From NCBI RefSeq assembly GCF_033568475.1, contig NC_133122.1:142111402-142175401 (forward strand): a stretch of 64,000 bases of DNA. Direction: 5' to 3'. The position numbers and the translations under genes are program-made. This DNA comes from Henckelia pumila (lineage: Eukaryota > Streptophyta > Magnoliopsida > Lamiales > Gesneriaceae). Under the pieces are notes generated by a model that saw nothing but the letters and a program-made list of their open reading frames with translations, did no database searches and was not told the origin of the DNA. This document shows, piece after piece, positions 48,012 through 57,600 of the stretch (position 1 is its first letter; each line of letters begins with the position of its first letter).

Positions 48012-49385
48012 TTATTCTTGTCGGGGCATCTTCTGCTTTTGCAGTGGTCCCCTGAAAAAACGCATCTTTGGTGGTCCCTGTCCACCTTTGCTTGTCTCGG
48101 AAAAATCTTTTCGATCCGTTCGGGGTCTGAATGTTTTTCCGAACTCTGGCTCTTTCTGATCAGGACATTTTGGGCAGATAACCTCTGACCATCTTCCTAT
48201 GTGAGCCATGTTACAAAATTTTCGACGAGTTTCTTTACTCCCCGGCAGCTTGTTGTTCCACAAAAAGTTTCTCTTCTTTTCGAAGAGTTCTTCTGCGAAA
48301 GCCGTAGTTTTTCCTGTCATTGTGTTTAACAGGAATGATCCATTCACATAATTTTGGTAGAATTTGAACGGAAATTTGACTTTGTCCATCTCGGTGAGAC
48401 AGACCCAAATACCCCATGCCCTTCTGGTTGAGATTTCATTTTCTTCAAAAGTGGACACCAAGGGTATTTCTTCAGCTTTAGGATCCTTGATAAATTTATG
48501 GCTCGTCAAATCAGGTCTCCTTAGCTTGATGAAATGAAAGGGTTCGTGTGATCCTTTCCCTGTTGGTTCTGGAACTGCACTGAAGAAATATAATTCTAGC
48601 ACATCTCCTCTGGACAAATGATCATTATTTGCCCATGTTTCTTGAACTGCTTCCTGGATCCATTTTGGTAACTGTGATATCTCCGGGAAGCTTGGCGACG
48701 TTGTATAAACTGAGGCCAAAGCCCCAAATTCATACCAGAGCTTTACATCCTTAGGATTGACATTGTTTTTTAGCCAAACCCTTGGATATATTCCTGCAAC
48801 ATCAACCCTGCAAGTGTTCGGATTGATTTCACTCCTTGTCTTTAATTTCTCCCACCTTTGTTGATAAACCTGAAATGGAGAAATAATAGCTGGATTAGTA
48901 TCAATCTTAGATTTACCCTTGTCAGTGTTGGACCTAAGATTGATCTCTTCCTCTTTTACCCCAGAGGCGGAGGGTTGACTTGATGAGTTTTTCTCATCAA
49001 TTGTTGCTTCATTCAATTCATCAAAAGCTGATGATAGATTAGCACTTGTTTCTTGGGTTTTGGAATCCTCAACCTTTTGTTCTACAACCAGTGGCTGTAA
49101 TTTTATTTCTTGTAAAACCAATGGTTTTAACATATCATGTTTATGAGAAACCAATGGTTTCTCTATAGCCTTAACAATTGGCCCTTGAATAGCAGCCCAT
49201 AGTTGAGTTTGAGCTTGCATACATCCAGTAATACGATTAAATACTTTGATCCGATCGGCTTGTTGTAACCTGCCAGCCATTTCAGCATTAATGACTAACT
49301 GGTTGAACTCGGTTTGAAGCAACCCAAGGTGTTCCCTGAGATGCCTCTGCATTTTCATGATGGAATCCACGTCACTGCCTTCCAT
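48012..49385 (-). CDS. Viral last ORF, transactivator/inclusion-body position
   Basis: 457 codons, uninterrupted. Its ATG overlaps the end of the RNase H frame by 14 nt (49372-49385), a typical caulimovirid arrangement. The N-terminal 70 residues are helical, followed by an acidic, low-complexity Lys/Glu/Ser region. A folded middle contains VDVAGIYPRVWLKNNVNPKD and LWYEFGALASVYTTSPSFPE, and near the C-terminus a CPKCP pair follows IGRWSEVI. In related viruses the ORF here encodes the translation transactivator that forms inclusion bodies; I assign it by position, not by a recognised motif. Basic C-terminus. This ORF is intact although its neighbours are broken. Confidence 0.6.
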   Translation of the reverse strand: MEGSDVDSIMKMQRHLREHLGLLQTEFNQLVINAEMAGRLQQADRIKVFNRITGCMQAQTQLWAAIQGPIVKAIEKPLVSHKHDMLKPLVLQEIKLQPLVVEQKVEDSKTQETSANLSSAFDELNEATIDEKNSSSQPSASGVKEEEINLRSNTDKGKSKIDTNPAIISPFQVYQQRWEKLKTRSEINPNTCRVDVAGIYPRVWLKNNVNPKDVKLWYEFGALASVYTTSPSFPEISQLPKWIQEAVQETWANNDHLSRGDVLELYFFSAVPEPTGKGSHEPFHFIKLRRPDLTSHKFIKDPKAEEIPLVSTFEENEISTRRAWGIWVCLTEMDKVKFPFKFYQNYVNGSFLLNTMTGKTTAFAEELFEKKRNFLWNNKLPGSKETRRKFCNMAHIGRWSEVICPKCPDQKEPEFGKTFRPRTDRKDFSETSKGGQGPPKMRFFRGPLQKQKMPRQE

Positions 49386-50810
49386 CTCTTGTTAAGAAAT
49401 CTGCAAGAATATTTTCATGAGATTTAATAATAACAATATCAAAAATATAATTTTGACATAATGATTGCCATCTTAATAACCTAGCTTTCTCAGGTTTGGA
49501 TTCAATCTTATTTCTTAAGAAAGCTTTTACCTGGGTGTTATCAACCTTCAGCGTGAATTATTTAGCAAGTAAAAATAATGGCCATTTTTCAAAAGCCCTT
49601 TTAACTGCATAGAATTTCTTCTCGTTGATATGCCATCTGATGGCCTCAGATTCTGAAAAAAGACCTCTACAGTATCTGCATGGTATTTCTCCATCCGGGG
49701 TGATCTTGGTAAGGACTGCAGCCCACCATTCGTCACTAGCATCCGTGAATAATACCAGATCATCTTCATCTACGGGTATAGCCATTTTTGGAAGATTCTT
49801 ACATATCTCCTTTAATTGGTTTACCCCTTTAGTATGGTCATCGATCCATATAAATCTGGCATCCTTTTTTAACAAAGGATTGAACACCTTTCTGTACATT
49901 GCTAGGTTGTTTATGAACATCCCTGCAAAATTAACTACTCCTATAAAACTCTGGAGTTGTTTGACATCTTTGAGTTTATCTGGAAAATTCTTTACATTTT
50001 CCACAATATGGGGTTGTAGAATTATTCCAATTTCATCAATCTCAATACCAAGGAATTCAATTTTCCTTGTTGCTATGACTGCTTTCTTTTCAGATAAAAC
50101 CAATCCTTCTTGTTTACAAATCTTAGAGAAAATCTCTAAGTGTTTAACATGTTCGTTTATGTTTTTTGATGCTATAAGAATATCATCAATATAAACAAAC
50201 ATAAAGTTGAAGTAATCTTTAAAAAGATTATCCATCTTTCTTTGAAATATTTGGGGTGCATTGGCCAATCCCATAGGCATAACTTCCCAAATATAGTGTC
50301 CTTGTGGAGTAGAGAAGGCTGTGAATTTCTTACTGCCTTCTTCCATTCTTATCTGGTAGAATCCAGACTTACAATCAAATTTTGAGAACACTCTAGCATT
50401 TTGTACATAGCTAATTAGATGTTCTCTACTAGGTATGAAGTACCCGTCAAACTCCAGGATTTTATTAATACCTTGGTAGTTAATAACTAACCTGGGTTTC
50501 CCTTTTTTTATTTCACCATGATTTCTGACCAGAAAACCTGGGCTACTATATGGTGAAACTCCTTCTTTGATTAGACCAAAGTCCAAATGTTCCTTGATAA
50601 TCATTCTCATATCCCTTTGATCTGTTATGTTCATCGGGATAGGCTTATATCTGACGAATTCATACTCTTTGCCTTCCTTTAGAGTAAGACTGGCTTTGAG
50701 TTGATTTCTATCCCACCATGCCAAAGGATGCTCATTATAACTTTCTTTGAGCCTCTTTTTGACATATTCAAGGGATACCTTATTTTCTAACTCTATATCT
50801 CTATGATTAA
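49372..50810 (-). pseudogene. Viral reverse transcriptase and RNase H, broken
   Basis: Caulimovirid polymerase. RT motifs in order: RLVINYQGINK, SKFDCKSGFYQI, FVYIDDILIAS (catalytic YIDD), LGIEID, and an RNase H start LFTDASDEWWAAVL. A TAA at 49558-49560 interrupts the RNase H, whose frame then continues (VDNTQVKAFLRNK, then SHENILADFLTRDG) to the true stop at 49372. Upstream the RT frame has no own start and is separated from the protease by a frameshift near 50795-50815, so a fused product cannot be made. Confidence 0.93.
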
Positions 50811-51395
50811 AGTTACCTTGAGAAGCTCCATATCCTCTGTTTGGAGTTCTTGTTCTGTTATTATTTTTAACATGATTTCTCCAAACCTTCTTGGATCTTT
50901 CATTTTTGGGTGAAAAAGTTGTCTCTTATCACCACGCTGGCTGCGAAATATTATCGGCAATTGTCGATAAAAAGCAACTTTGAGTCTTTGAACGATAATT
51001 TTATGATCACAAATTGTAGTGAACATAAGTCTTTTTGACTCATTGTCTTGTGTGTACTTCTTAAACATTTGTAAGAAGTTATTTCCTAACAGGATATCAG
51101 CTCCTGTATCATGGAAATAGATTGGTGGTGTCTTTACCTTGTACCAAGGTGTCTGACCTGCTCCTCCTATAAGGATCTCTGCTTGTTTTATTCCTTTGCA
51201 AAGAATTAAAATTCTTCGAGAGAAATCTCGTCCAGCAATTTTTGGCAAATCTTCTTCACATTTTTCAGGGAAGACTCCTCTTTTTGCTGTACAAATTCCT
51301 GCTCCCGAATCAATATAAGCTGCAAAGTATTCAGCCTTATATTGTTCATACAACATTCCTATCGGAATGTATATGGAGAAAGGACTTGTTGTCAT
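50793..51395 (-). pseudogene. Viral aspartic protease, 5' part of the pol frame
   Basis: ATG at 51395 overlaps the preceding ORF stop as ATGA. The AAYIDSGAGIC motif is a retroviral-type aspartic protease active site (D-S-G variant), followed by ILLGNNFL, the second conserved block. The protein ends at 50793 after a frame change; in exogenous relatives protease and RT are one polyprotein. The protease domain itself appears complete. Confidence 0.85.
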
Positions 51396-51658
51396 TTTTT
51401 AAAAGGATTACTAAATGGCCCTGCCATTTTTAACAGACTGTGTTGTAACTCAGTAATCCGATTAAGACTATTCACCTTTAGTCTTCCTAAGGCTTCAGAA
51501 GGTAGAGTATGGTTACTCCTTTCTACCTCTTCAATGCGATCTAGTAAATCATGTTCATGACTTACTAATTTCAACAGCTGCTTTTTCCTCTGTTTGTAAA
51601 CAGAGTTCTCGAATCTGATTAAGGGATTGTCCCTTATCCAATTCTCTTGGTTTTCCAT
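51392..51658 (-). CDS. Small viral coiled-coil ORF between movement protein and pol
   Basis: 88 codons, starting 12 nt after the movement protein stop and overlapping the pol start by the ATGA motif, so it is spaced like a real viral gene. It is charged and heptad-like (KQLLKLVSHEHDLLDRIEEV) with a Pro/Phe/Lys tail. It could be a DNA-binding virion-associated or aphid-factor-like protein, but the sequence gives no diagnostic motif. Confidence 0.6.
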   Translation of the reverse strand: MENQENWIRDNPLIRFENSVYKQRKKQLLKLVSHEHDLLDRIEEVERSNHTLPSEALGRLKVNSLNRITELQHSLLKMAGPFSNPFKK

Positions 51659-51670
51659 TTCGTAGAATTC

Positions 51671-52900
51671 TTATTGAATCCTCCAAGTCTTTTCTTTTGC
51701 CATGAACTCTATTCCTTTTTCAAGGCGTTTCCATGGTTTATGGTCCTTCAGAAACTCTAGGCCAAGAATGAGCTGATCCACTTCTTTTCCTGGAATTCCA
51801 CATATTTGAACTTCCAATTCTCCAATATTTATCAATCCTTGGTAAGTTCCTTTTTCATGTTGTTCCAAATAGTAAATCGAGTTACAAGGGAATTGGTTTC
51901 GATGACTTGTAATATCGAATACTATTTTCACTTCTTTCCATCCTTCTGGAGATCTAAGTTTTCCTATTATAGAAAACTCTTTTTCTTCTGGTGGAATTTC
52001 TTGAATAGGATATTTGTCCCATCTCCTACTTGTCATTCGGTTTCCTTGAAAAGATAACCTTCGAGGTTCTATTTTAAGGTCTCTGTATAGAGCCGGTCTG
52101 TCTTGAATTTGAATGTTTGTTTCCTGAATTAAAGGAAACTCGATTCTTTCTGGGTATATTGCATGAGCAACTTTCCCAAAGATCTCTGGAATTTCAATGA
52201 ACTCATTTCTAATAAATAATTCAGAATGATGAGTATTAGAAAGAGCATATGAAATTTGATATGTAATAGAATATGGTCTATTACCTTCCTTCATTAGTCT
52301 CTTTTTCTTGAAGTTTTGATGCAACGTCAAGGCTCGACTAAAGTCCCTGTCAGCTAAATTGTAGGCTATTCTTGGATAGATAACTCCTACAATTTTTTCT
52401 GCAAAAAGATTTCCTGAGATAGTACCCAGGACAGCATCTTGAATATTCCCCATTCTTTTATCGCATACTACGATATCTATGGGTGAATCTATTCCTTCTT
52501 TAAAAGTTGCCTTGATCATTATTTGGATTGCTCCAATATGAATCCAAAACATCGTCCTTGCTACCTCATCTTTCAACTTTTGCAATTCCTCTCTTATTTC
52601 TTCAAAAGGAATTAACTGCATCTCTATTTGATTACTTGTTAACTTCATGGGGATTGCCATTTCCCTTCTGGATACTTTGTAAATCAAATTATGTCTTCTT
52701 TGTCTAAGCCCTAGGTTGCCTAAGACTCTTTCTACTTGTCCTGCCGAAAATCCCTGGTACTTTTGTAACTTTGGATTTTCTCTCATAATCCTTTGGACCA
52801 TATTATGAGATATCGTGGTTTGGCTAAAGAATCCAGCCAAACTTTCATGTGTTTCATGCCGAAACACTTCTTCTTTATTCTGATTCTGATTCTGATCCAT
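51671..52900 (-). CDS. Viral movement protein (30K superfamily)
   Basis: The chosen start is the ATG at 52900, which overlaps the capsid-frame stop by 26 nt in the -1 frame, as expected for compact viral genes; an upstream ATG at 52969 would overlap much more. 409 aa, no internal stop. The core contains MQLIPFEEIREELQKLKDE, HIGAIQIMIKATFKEGIDSP, VVCDKRM, and VIYPRIAYNLADRDFSRALT; the last block carries the Asp typical of 30K-type proteins. In the virus it would modify plasmodesmata. The C-terminal third (LGLEFLKDHKPW) is family-specific. Confidence 0.8.
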   Translation of the reverse strand: MDQNQNQNKEEVFRHETHESLAGFFSQTTISHNMVQRIMRENPKLQKYQGFSAGQVERVLGNLGLRQRRHNLIYKVSRREMAIPMKLTSNQIEMQLIPFEEIREELQKLKDEVARTMFWIHIGAIQIMIKATFKEGIDSPIDIVVCDKRMGNIQDAVLGTISGNLFAEKIVGVIYPRIAYNLADRDFSRALTLHQNFKKKRLMKEGNRPYSITYQISYALSNTHHSELFIRNEFIEIPEIFGKVAHAIYPERIEFPLIQETNIQIQDRPALYRDLKIEPRRLSFQGNRMTSRRWDKYPIQEIPPEEKEFSIIGKLRSPEGWKEVKIVFDITSHRNQFPCNSIYYLEQHEKGTYQGLINIGELEVQICGIPGKEVDQLILGLEFLKDHKPWKRLEKGIEFMAKEKTWRIQ

Positions 52901-54263
52901 CCTCAGAATCTTCTTGACTAAACAATATCTCTTCTTCGTATATGCTTTCATCTGAGGGGATATCCTCAAATTGATATACTTGGACTAGATCTTGAAAGAA
53001 GACCGCATCATCCATATCTGGTGTTGCTTCAAAGAGTTTAACTCCTTTTTTCTCGTTTTCTGGACAATTTGTAGATATATGTCCTCTTGCTCCACATGTC
53101 CAGCAGTTGCAATTCTTGAAACTTTCACTTGCTCTTGTATGAGTTCTTCTTGATGGTGTTCTTCCCCTACTTTGTGATGAGCTTTTTACTGGGGATGTTC
53201 TTGTAGGTCCACTTCTTCTTCCTGACCTATAAGATCTGGCCTTTTGTTTGGACCAAAATGTTCTTGGTTTCCAAGAACTTCTCATTCTTTTATTGTAGGG
53301 ATTACTTCTGAATTTCTTCCTTTTAAATCCCTATGATCTGTTTCCAATTATCGTTGGAAGATCATTATATTTACAACATAAAGGTGTACGTTTATTTATA
53401 CCCCTTATTTTCTTGTAGTTCTTCTGTAATGCTGCCATATGGCACCATTCTGCCAATTTCCCTTTCAAAAAGGACGCGCGTCTTGCCAAAGTGTCAAGAT
53501 GACCTGGAACGTATTCTTTAATCAGCATTTCTCTCCAAGGACTTGGCATTTTTGCGAAAAATAGCTGAATAGCTACATTTTCCTCGACTCCTGAATTCCA
53601 TCTGTATTTAGTGAATAACATAAGGTATTCATCAACTAAACAGATATCATGTAACTCGAGGCTATACAGAGCTTGAGCATATCTTCTCTTTTTCTCTGTA
53701 TCTTGATTGTTGAAATAGTCTACCCCTATGAATTGTGCTTTAAATAGGGTGGCCATTCTTTCTCCAATTTCGCTGAGGGATTCTCCTGCTAAGATTGATT
53801 CCTTCGTATCTGGCATAGTCATCTCCCAAGCAATCTTGACAGATCCCATTAGACTCATTTCTAGAAGTTTAATGAACCCTTCTTTATTAAGATCTAATGT
53901 CCCTGCTGCAATTCTCATAGCTGACGTCCAATCATCTATAAGATCTTCTCTGTTTTTGAAGTCCAAAACATCAAGGTTTAACATAACCCCGTAAGGATGT
54001 ATTGGATCTAAAACAGTTTTTCCGTAAGGAGTTTGATGGAGTGGGATTTTACTCCTTCTTGATCTGGTTCCTGCTGGATGTGAATTTTCTCCAACCTGAA
54101 ACTCACTATGTGGTTCTTCTGTTTTAACCGCATATCTTGGGGGATTCCCTATGGGTTGTTCACCCTCAGGGAAGTTCATTTTTAGATCTACTACTTTGAG
54201 ATTCGCAAAAGAATCCGCAAGATCTTGTAGATCCTCGAGATTTAATCTCTCTAAAGTAGTCAT
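52875..54263 (-). pseudogene. Viral capsid protein with zinc knuckle, interrupted by one stop
   Basis: ATG at 54263, overlapping the preceding ORF stop. The first 310 codons include the capsid core (LDLNKEGFIKLLEMSLMGSV and MLFTKYRWNSGVEENV), ending at a TAG, 53331-53333. The same frame then continues with a basic Arg/Ser-rich stretch, the CCHC knuckle CWTCGARGHISTNC and an acidic Ser/Glu tail to 52875. Basic region, knuckle and acidic tail are usual for caulimovirid capsid proteins, so the TAG separates the capsid core from its nucleic-acid-binding part. Confidence 0.85.
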
Positions 54264-54634
54264 CAGATAGTGTTTTTCTCTGATACTGCTTTTATAAGAT
54301 TAATCATCCTTTCATCATCAGTTAAAGGTTTTTGAACCATTTTGGTTTTACCTTTCTGATGTAACAACGGTTCGGTACCAAACGAGAGTGGTAACCTTCC
54401 TCCTGTATTTCCTTTTCTAGAACCTGAAGTTTGTTCTAGATTTGTGATTTTAGTTTGAAGATCCTTTAAGGTTACAAGAATTTCTTCTTGTTTCTTAAGG
54501 ATTCCTTCAATCTGCCGAGGTATTTCATACAACTGATTGCTGTAATATTGTACCGTCTTTTGAATTTCTCTAAGATCTCCGGAGAGTTTAGAGGAATCTG
54601 GGGTAATTTCTAAAAATTGAGAGTTAGAAATCAT
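54263..54634 (-). CDS. Viral ORF with coiled coil, virion-associated-like
   Basis: 123 codons, ATG at 54634; the stop overlaps the capsid ATG (TGATG). Residues about 25-75 form a heptad-rich helix (QIEGILKKQEEILVTLKDLQ), followed by a basic Gly/Lys linker and a short C-terminal helix. Size, coiled coil and basic tail fit the caulimovirid virion-associated protein, but no sequence signature proves it. Intact. Confidence 0.55.
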   Translation of the reverse strand: MISNSQFLEITPDSSKLSGDLREIQKTVQYYSNQLYEIPRQIEGILKKQEEILVTLKDLQTKITNLEQTSGSRKGNTGGRLPLSFGTEPLLHQKGKTKMVQKPLTDDERMINLIKAVSEKNTI

Positions 54635-54810
54635 CTTTCTGTCGTAAGTAATCTAATGTGAACAGATTAACTTGTTTATAGGATTTCATATAAATAAAAT
54701 CCTCTTGATTCAAACCTTCGTTTGAAGTCATCTTTTGTAAAAATCTTCTCCTCAACAAAGAAAAGTATGAGTTAACGAATAATATTAAGTTTGAATATTT
54801 AACCTAAAAC

Positions 54811-54820
54811 TTTGATACCA
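54811..54820 (-). other. Viral primer-binding site, tRNA-Met
   Basis: TGGTATCAAA on the minus strand upstream of the first viral ORF, one mismatch from the initiator tRNA-Met complement. It marks position 1 of the viral map. Confidence 0.75.
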
Positions 54821-55029
54821 TTTTTAAGACTGATTCAAGTACCATAATTGAGCACAAACATTACATAAATGGAGTACATAAATGCATAAATTGGGTACAA
54901 GAATTAAATATTGGATTTGACCAAGTTTGGTGGTCCTAGGGAGTTTTAAGAAAGAATTTTTATTGTAGGGATTTATAAAAAAGTTAGGTTTGGATTTAGG
55001 GATTTATTCACAATTGACTCATGTTTTAA

Positions 55030-55640
55030 ACGCAAAACTCGAAATAAAAATATCGAACAAGCACAAATACAACAAAATAAAGTTCTAAAACCACTATAAA
55101 ATTTGTGCTTATCAATAATTAACATTAATATCAAATTTGTTAGTATTCTCAATATTATCAGTATTTTATTTATTATTTATGATTAGTATTTCTTATTTTT
55201 GTTAAATAATAATTTATTTATTCATATATAATAATTTTTATTGTGATTATTATTATTAAACGATAATAATCATTATTATTTTATTTGCTTATCATTGATT
55301 TTGAATAACGATTTATGTATGGTTGATGAATTTTGAAATATGTACATTACTTATAATTGTTCGTGTATGGATTTTTCTATTTTTTGCCATTTCTTATTTT
55401 AATTTTTTGTTTATTTTTAAGATTTTGATGGATTGATCCGCTTAAGTCTAAACCCAGAGTCCAGCTTGTAACAGATTGAGTTGTAGTTTTGCCAACCTGC
55501 TGAGCTATTTATATATTTTACTTAATTAAATATAATATATTAATATTATGGATATCTTGTTATCTCTTACATATCACCCATCGATCATGTTATATTAAGC
55601 TAAACTACATGAAAATATAAAAAAGAAGTGAGAACAAATA
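55030..55640. other. AT-rich intergenic
   Basis: Nothing identified beyond TTATTATTA-rich sequence. Confidence 0.4.
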
Positions 55641-55644
55641 TAAT

Positions 55645-55955
55645 AGCATATGGGCATTCAAGATCCATATTTAGCGGACGTGTTGGGTATCCGAGAAGCT
55701 CTTAGTTGGCTTAAAAACCTGCATGACCCGAATAACTTAATAAAGTCAGATGCAAAACTTGTTATTGACGTTCTTAACTTTCGTCTTTTGATCCTTCTAG
55801 TTCGGGTATGTTAGTCGCTAAATGTAAATTCCTTGCACAGGGAATTCCTTCACGTTTGTTCCTTTTTGTCAAGCGATCATCGAATCAAGCCTTTCATGTT
55901 TTGGTCAGAGTAGTTGGTTTTATGATTGATTAGAAGCCTGAGCTACTCCATTGTC
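55645..55955 (+). pseudogene. RNase H-like domain remnant of a non-LTR-type element
   Basis: Plus-strand blocks ADVLGIREALSWLKN, SDAKLVIDVLNFRL, then in a shifted frame MLVAKCKFLAQGIPSRL and VKRSSNQAFHVL. This is the plant RVT_3-type RNase H domain associated with LINE-like reverse transcriptases. Frameshift near 55790 and no upstream reverse transcriptase. Confidence 0.65.
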
Positions 55956-56249
55956 TTTTTTTTATTATTTCTGGTGTAATTTCGGTTGATATCGCTTAAT
56001 GCATTATGATGTGTTTAAAAATTTCTCATCAAATAAATTACCGCGAACCAGTAATCAACTAACTAATTTTTTCAATGAACTGAGCTGAATGATCCCAAAT
56101 ATTTCTGTGTATCAAAGAAAAAATGTGAGATTACTCCGCCCGAAAGCGAAGTCACTCCGACACTCTCAAGTCAGTATAGGATTCAATAGAAAAGATATGA
56201 AAAGAGTATAAAAAATACATATATGAGATTGTGTATGAGACGCATGAAA

Positions 56250-57600
56250 GCGTGATAGTCGTGTTTTGTTTGCATATTTTGTTGTTATTTTGTTGGTAGT
56301 TTGCATGCATTTAATTGTGTTTGTTCATGTTTTATCTTAGTTTTGTCTTTTGCATGCATTTATATTCATAACATACTCCCGGGTTTAACGTGTAGGAGAT
56401 TTCAAGATGAAGAAAACGAAGGCAGAATATTGGTTTTTCCCATGCGATCGATCCCACGTACTCAGCAGGATCGAGCGCGGGCCGAGAAGTTGAAAACAGA
56501 GAAACACATATTTTCACGCGATCGATCGGATGAACTCACGCGATCGAGCGCGCTCAAGGAATTTTGGGCAGTGAATCGTGTAAAATAGCGCGCTCGATCG
56601 TGCGTACTTATGCGATCGATCGCGCTCGTCTGTCGGGAAAAAAATAGTAATTTTGAAAACTTTGTTATTTTATTCTCTAGCCTTTATTAGACTCTTAATT
56701 CCGATTTTGGAGGATGATTATCAGATTTCGAGACTCTCTCTTGGAGGCTAGGTTTTATTCTTGAATTTCTATCTCTAGTTTTCTTCTTTTCTTTGAATTT
56801 TTATGAATTTGGTGATGAATCGTTATAGCCAAACCTTTTAATACTTGGTTGAGGGAGACGAAACCTTGATATATTTTATTCATGAGATTCGATTCGTAGT
56901 GTTTAATCTTTATTAAGTATCAATCTTTGATCTGTTTGATTTCATGTTTGTATGCGAGATTTTAGGATTGGCCATCTTAGAGTTTTGTATTGCGAACGAT
57001 AACTAAATTAGAATTCAAATCCGTAATTGTTTGAACAATCTAATTTGCGAAGCAACTACATTTGATATTTTCTGCTGTTGAATTTATTAAATCGTAGGAT
57101 CAATTATTGACTAGGCTAAATACAACCGCTGGTGTTTGTGTTGTCTAGGTTCGTCAGTTTTACTAGTTTAAATGCTACCGTGGATTTAAATCTAAATTGC
57201 TGTTATCAGGTTAATTCATTGGTAAGGGTTAATTTAGAATGCTGTTTTCTAATTAACTAAAATTACGGTGAAACAGGAATTTAGTTTTCAGTGACGAATA
57301 TTTAATAGGATTAATTATTTTTAGGGAATCGATGATTGAATGAATGAATATCAAAGGTGTAGTTGACCGATACCAAGTCTTGTCTCTTATTGATTTCTCC
57401 AAGTTTATTATTCAATCTTGCATGTTAGTGAATCTTAATTGTTTAAAATTTTCAGTAGTTAATCTCAAACTTCAAAACCCCCTTTTATTTATTTAGAACA
57501 CATTAAATTTATCTTTCCTCGTGGGAACGATCCCTACTCACACTACTGCATTATTTGTTTATCTGATTGAGTCGGATAATTTGGGCGTGACACGATTAAG
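56250..57600 (+). mobile_element. Probable Ty3-type LTR or its 3' part
   Basis: Begins TGATAGTCGTGTTTTG. The far part reads TTCCTCGTGGGAACGATCCC, TACTCACACTACTGCATTATT, then GGGCGTGACACG, which is the style of the 3' end of plant Ty3/gypsy LTRs. A block with several GCGATCGATCG / GATCGAGCGCG words lies at 56440-56630. No coding region or second copy, so a solo LTR or a truncated end. Boundaries approximate. Confidence 0.45.

Larger units (their letters stand above)
47265..54884 (-). mobile_element. Endogenous pararetrovirus (Caulimoviridae), near genome length
   Basis: About 7.6 kb read on the minus strand, with genes in the order virion-associated-like protein, capsid plus zinc knuckle, movement protein, small coiled-coil ORF, protease-RT-RNase H, last ORF, then promoter and poly(A) signal. 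There is no LTR. The tRNA-Met primer site is close to one end, so the circular genome was opened near its primer site. Capsid upstream of movement protein recalls cavemo- and solendoviruses rather than badnaviruses. Breaks seen: a stop inside the capsid frame, a frameshift between protease and RT, and a stop in RNase H. It is an integrated relic, not a working virus. Genus is not assigned. Confidence 0.88.
47124..55020. mobile_element. Mutator-type MITE split by an endogenous pararetrovirus
   Basis: A perfect 9-bp duplication ATGTTTTAA lies at 47115-47123 and 55021-55029. Inside it, the left arm (about 47124-47264) and right arm (about 54885-55020) are inverted relatives. The left begins GGGCAAATTATTTTAAAATC and the right ends with the reverse complement of GAGTCAATTGTGAATAAATC. 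The homology continues inward through CCCAAACC, TTCTTTCTTAA, ACTCCC and GTGGTCC blocks. Together the arms would make a palindromic MITE of about 280 bp, like the one at 5832-6013. The viral genome occupies the gap, so the virus most simply inserted into an existing MITE. Confidence 0.75.

Noticed and set aside
49625-50194. 189-codon plus-strand frame
   Set aside because: Antisense shadow of the viral reverse transcriptase.
47124-55020. Reading the viral block as a Ty3 retrotransposon
   Set aside because: No LTRs, no integrase, and a 30K-type movement protein plus caulimovirid gene overlaps; a pararetrovirus fits better.
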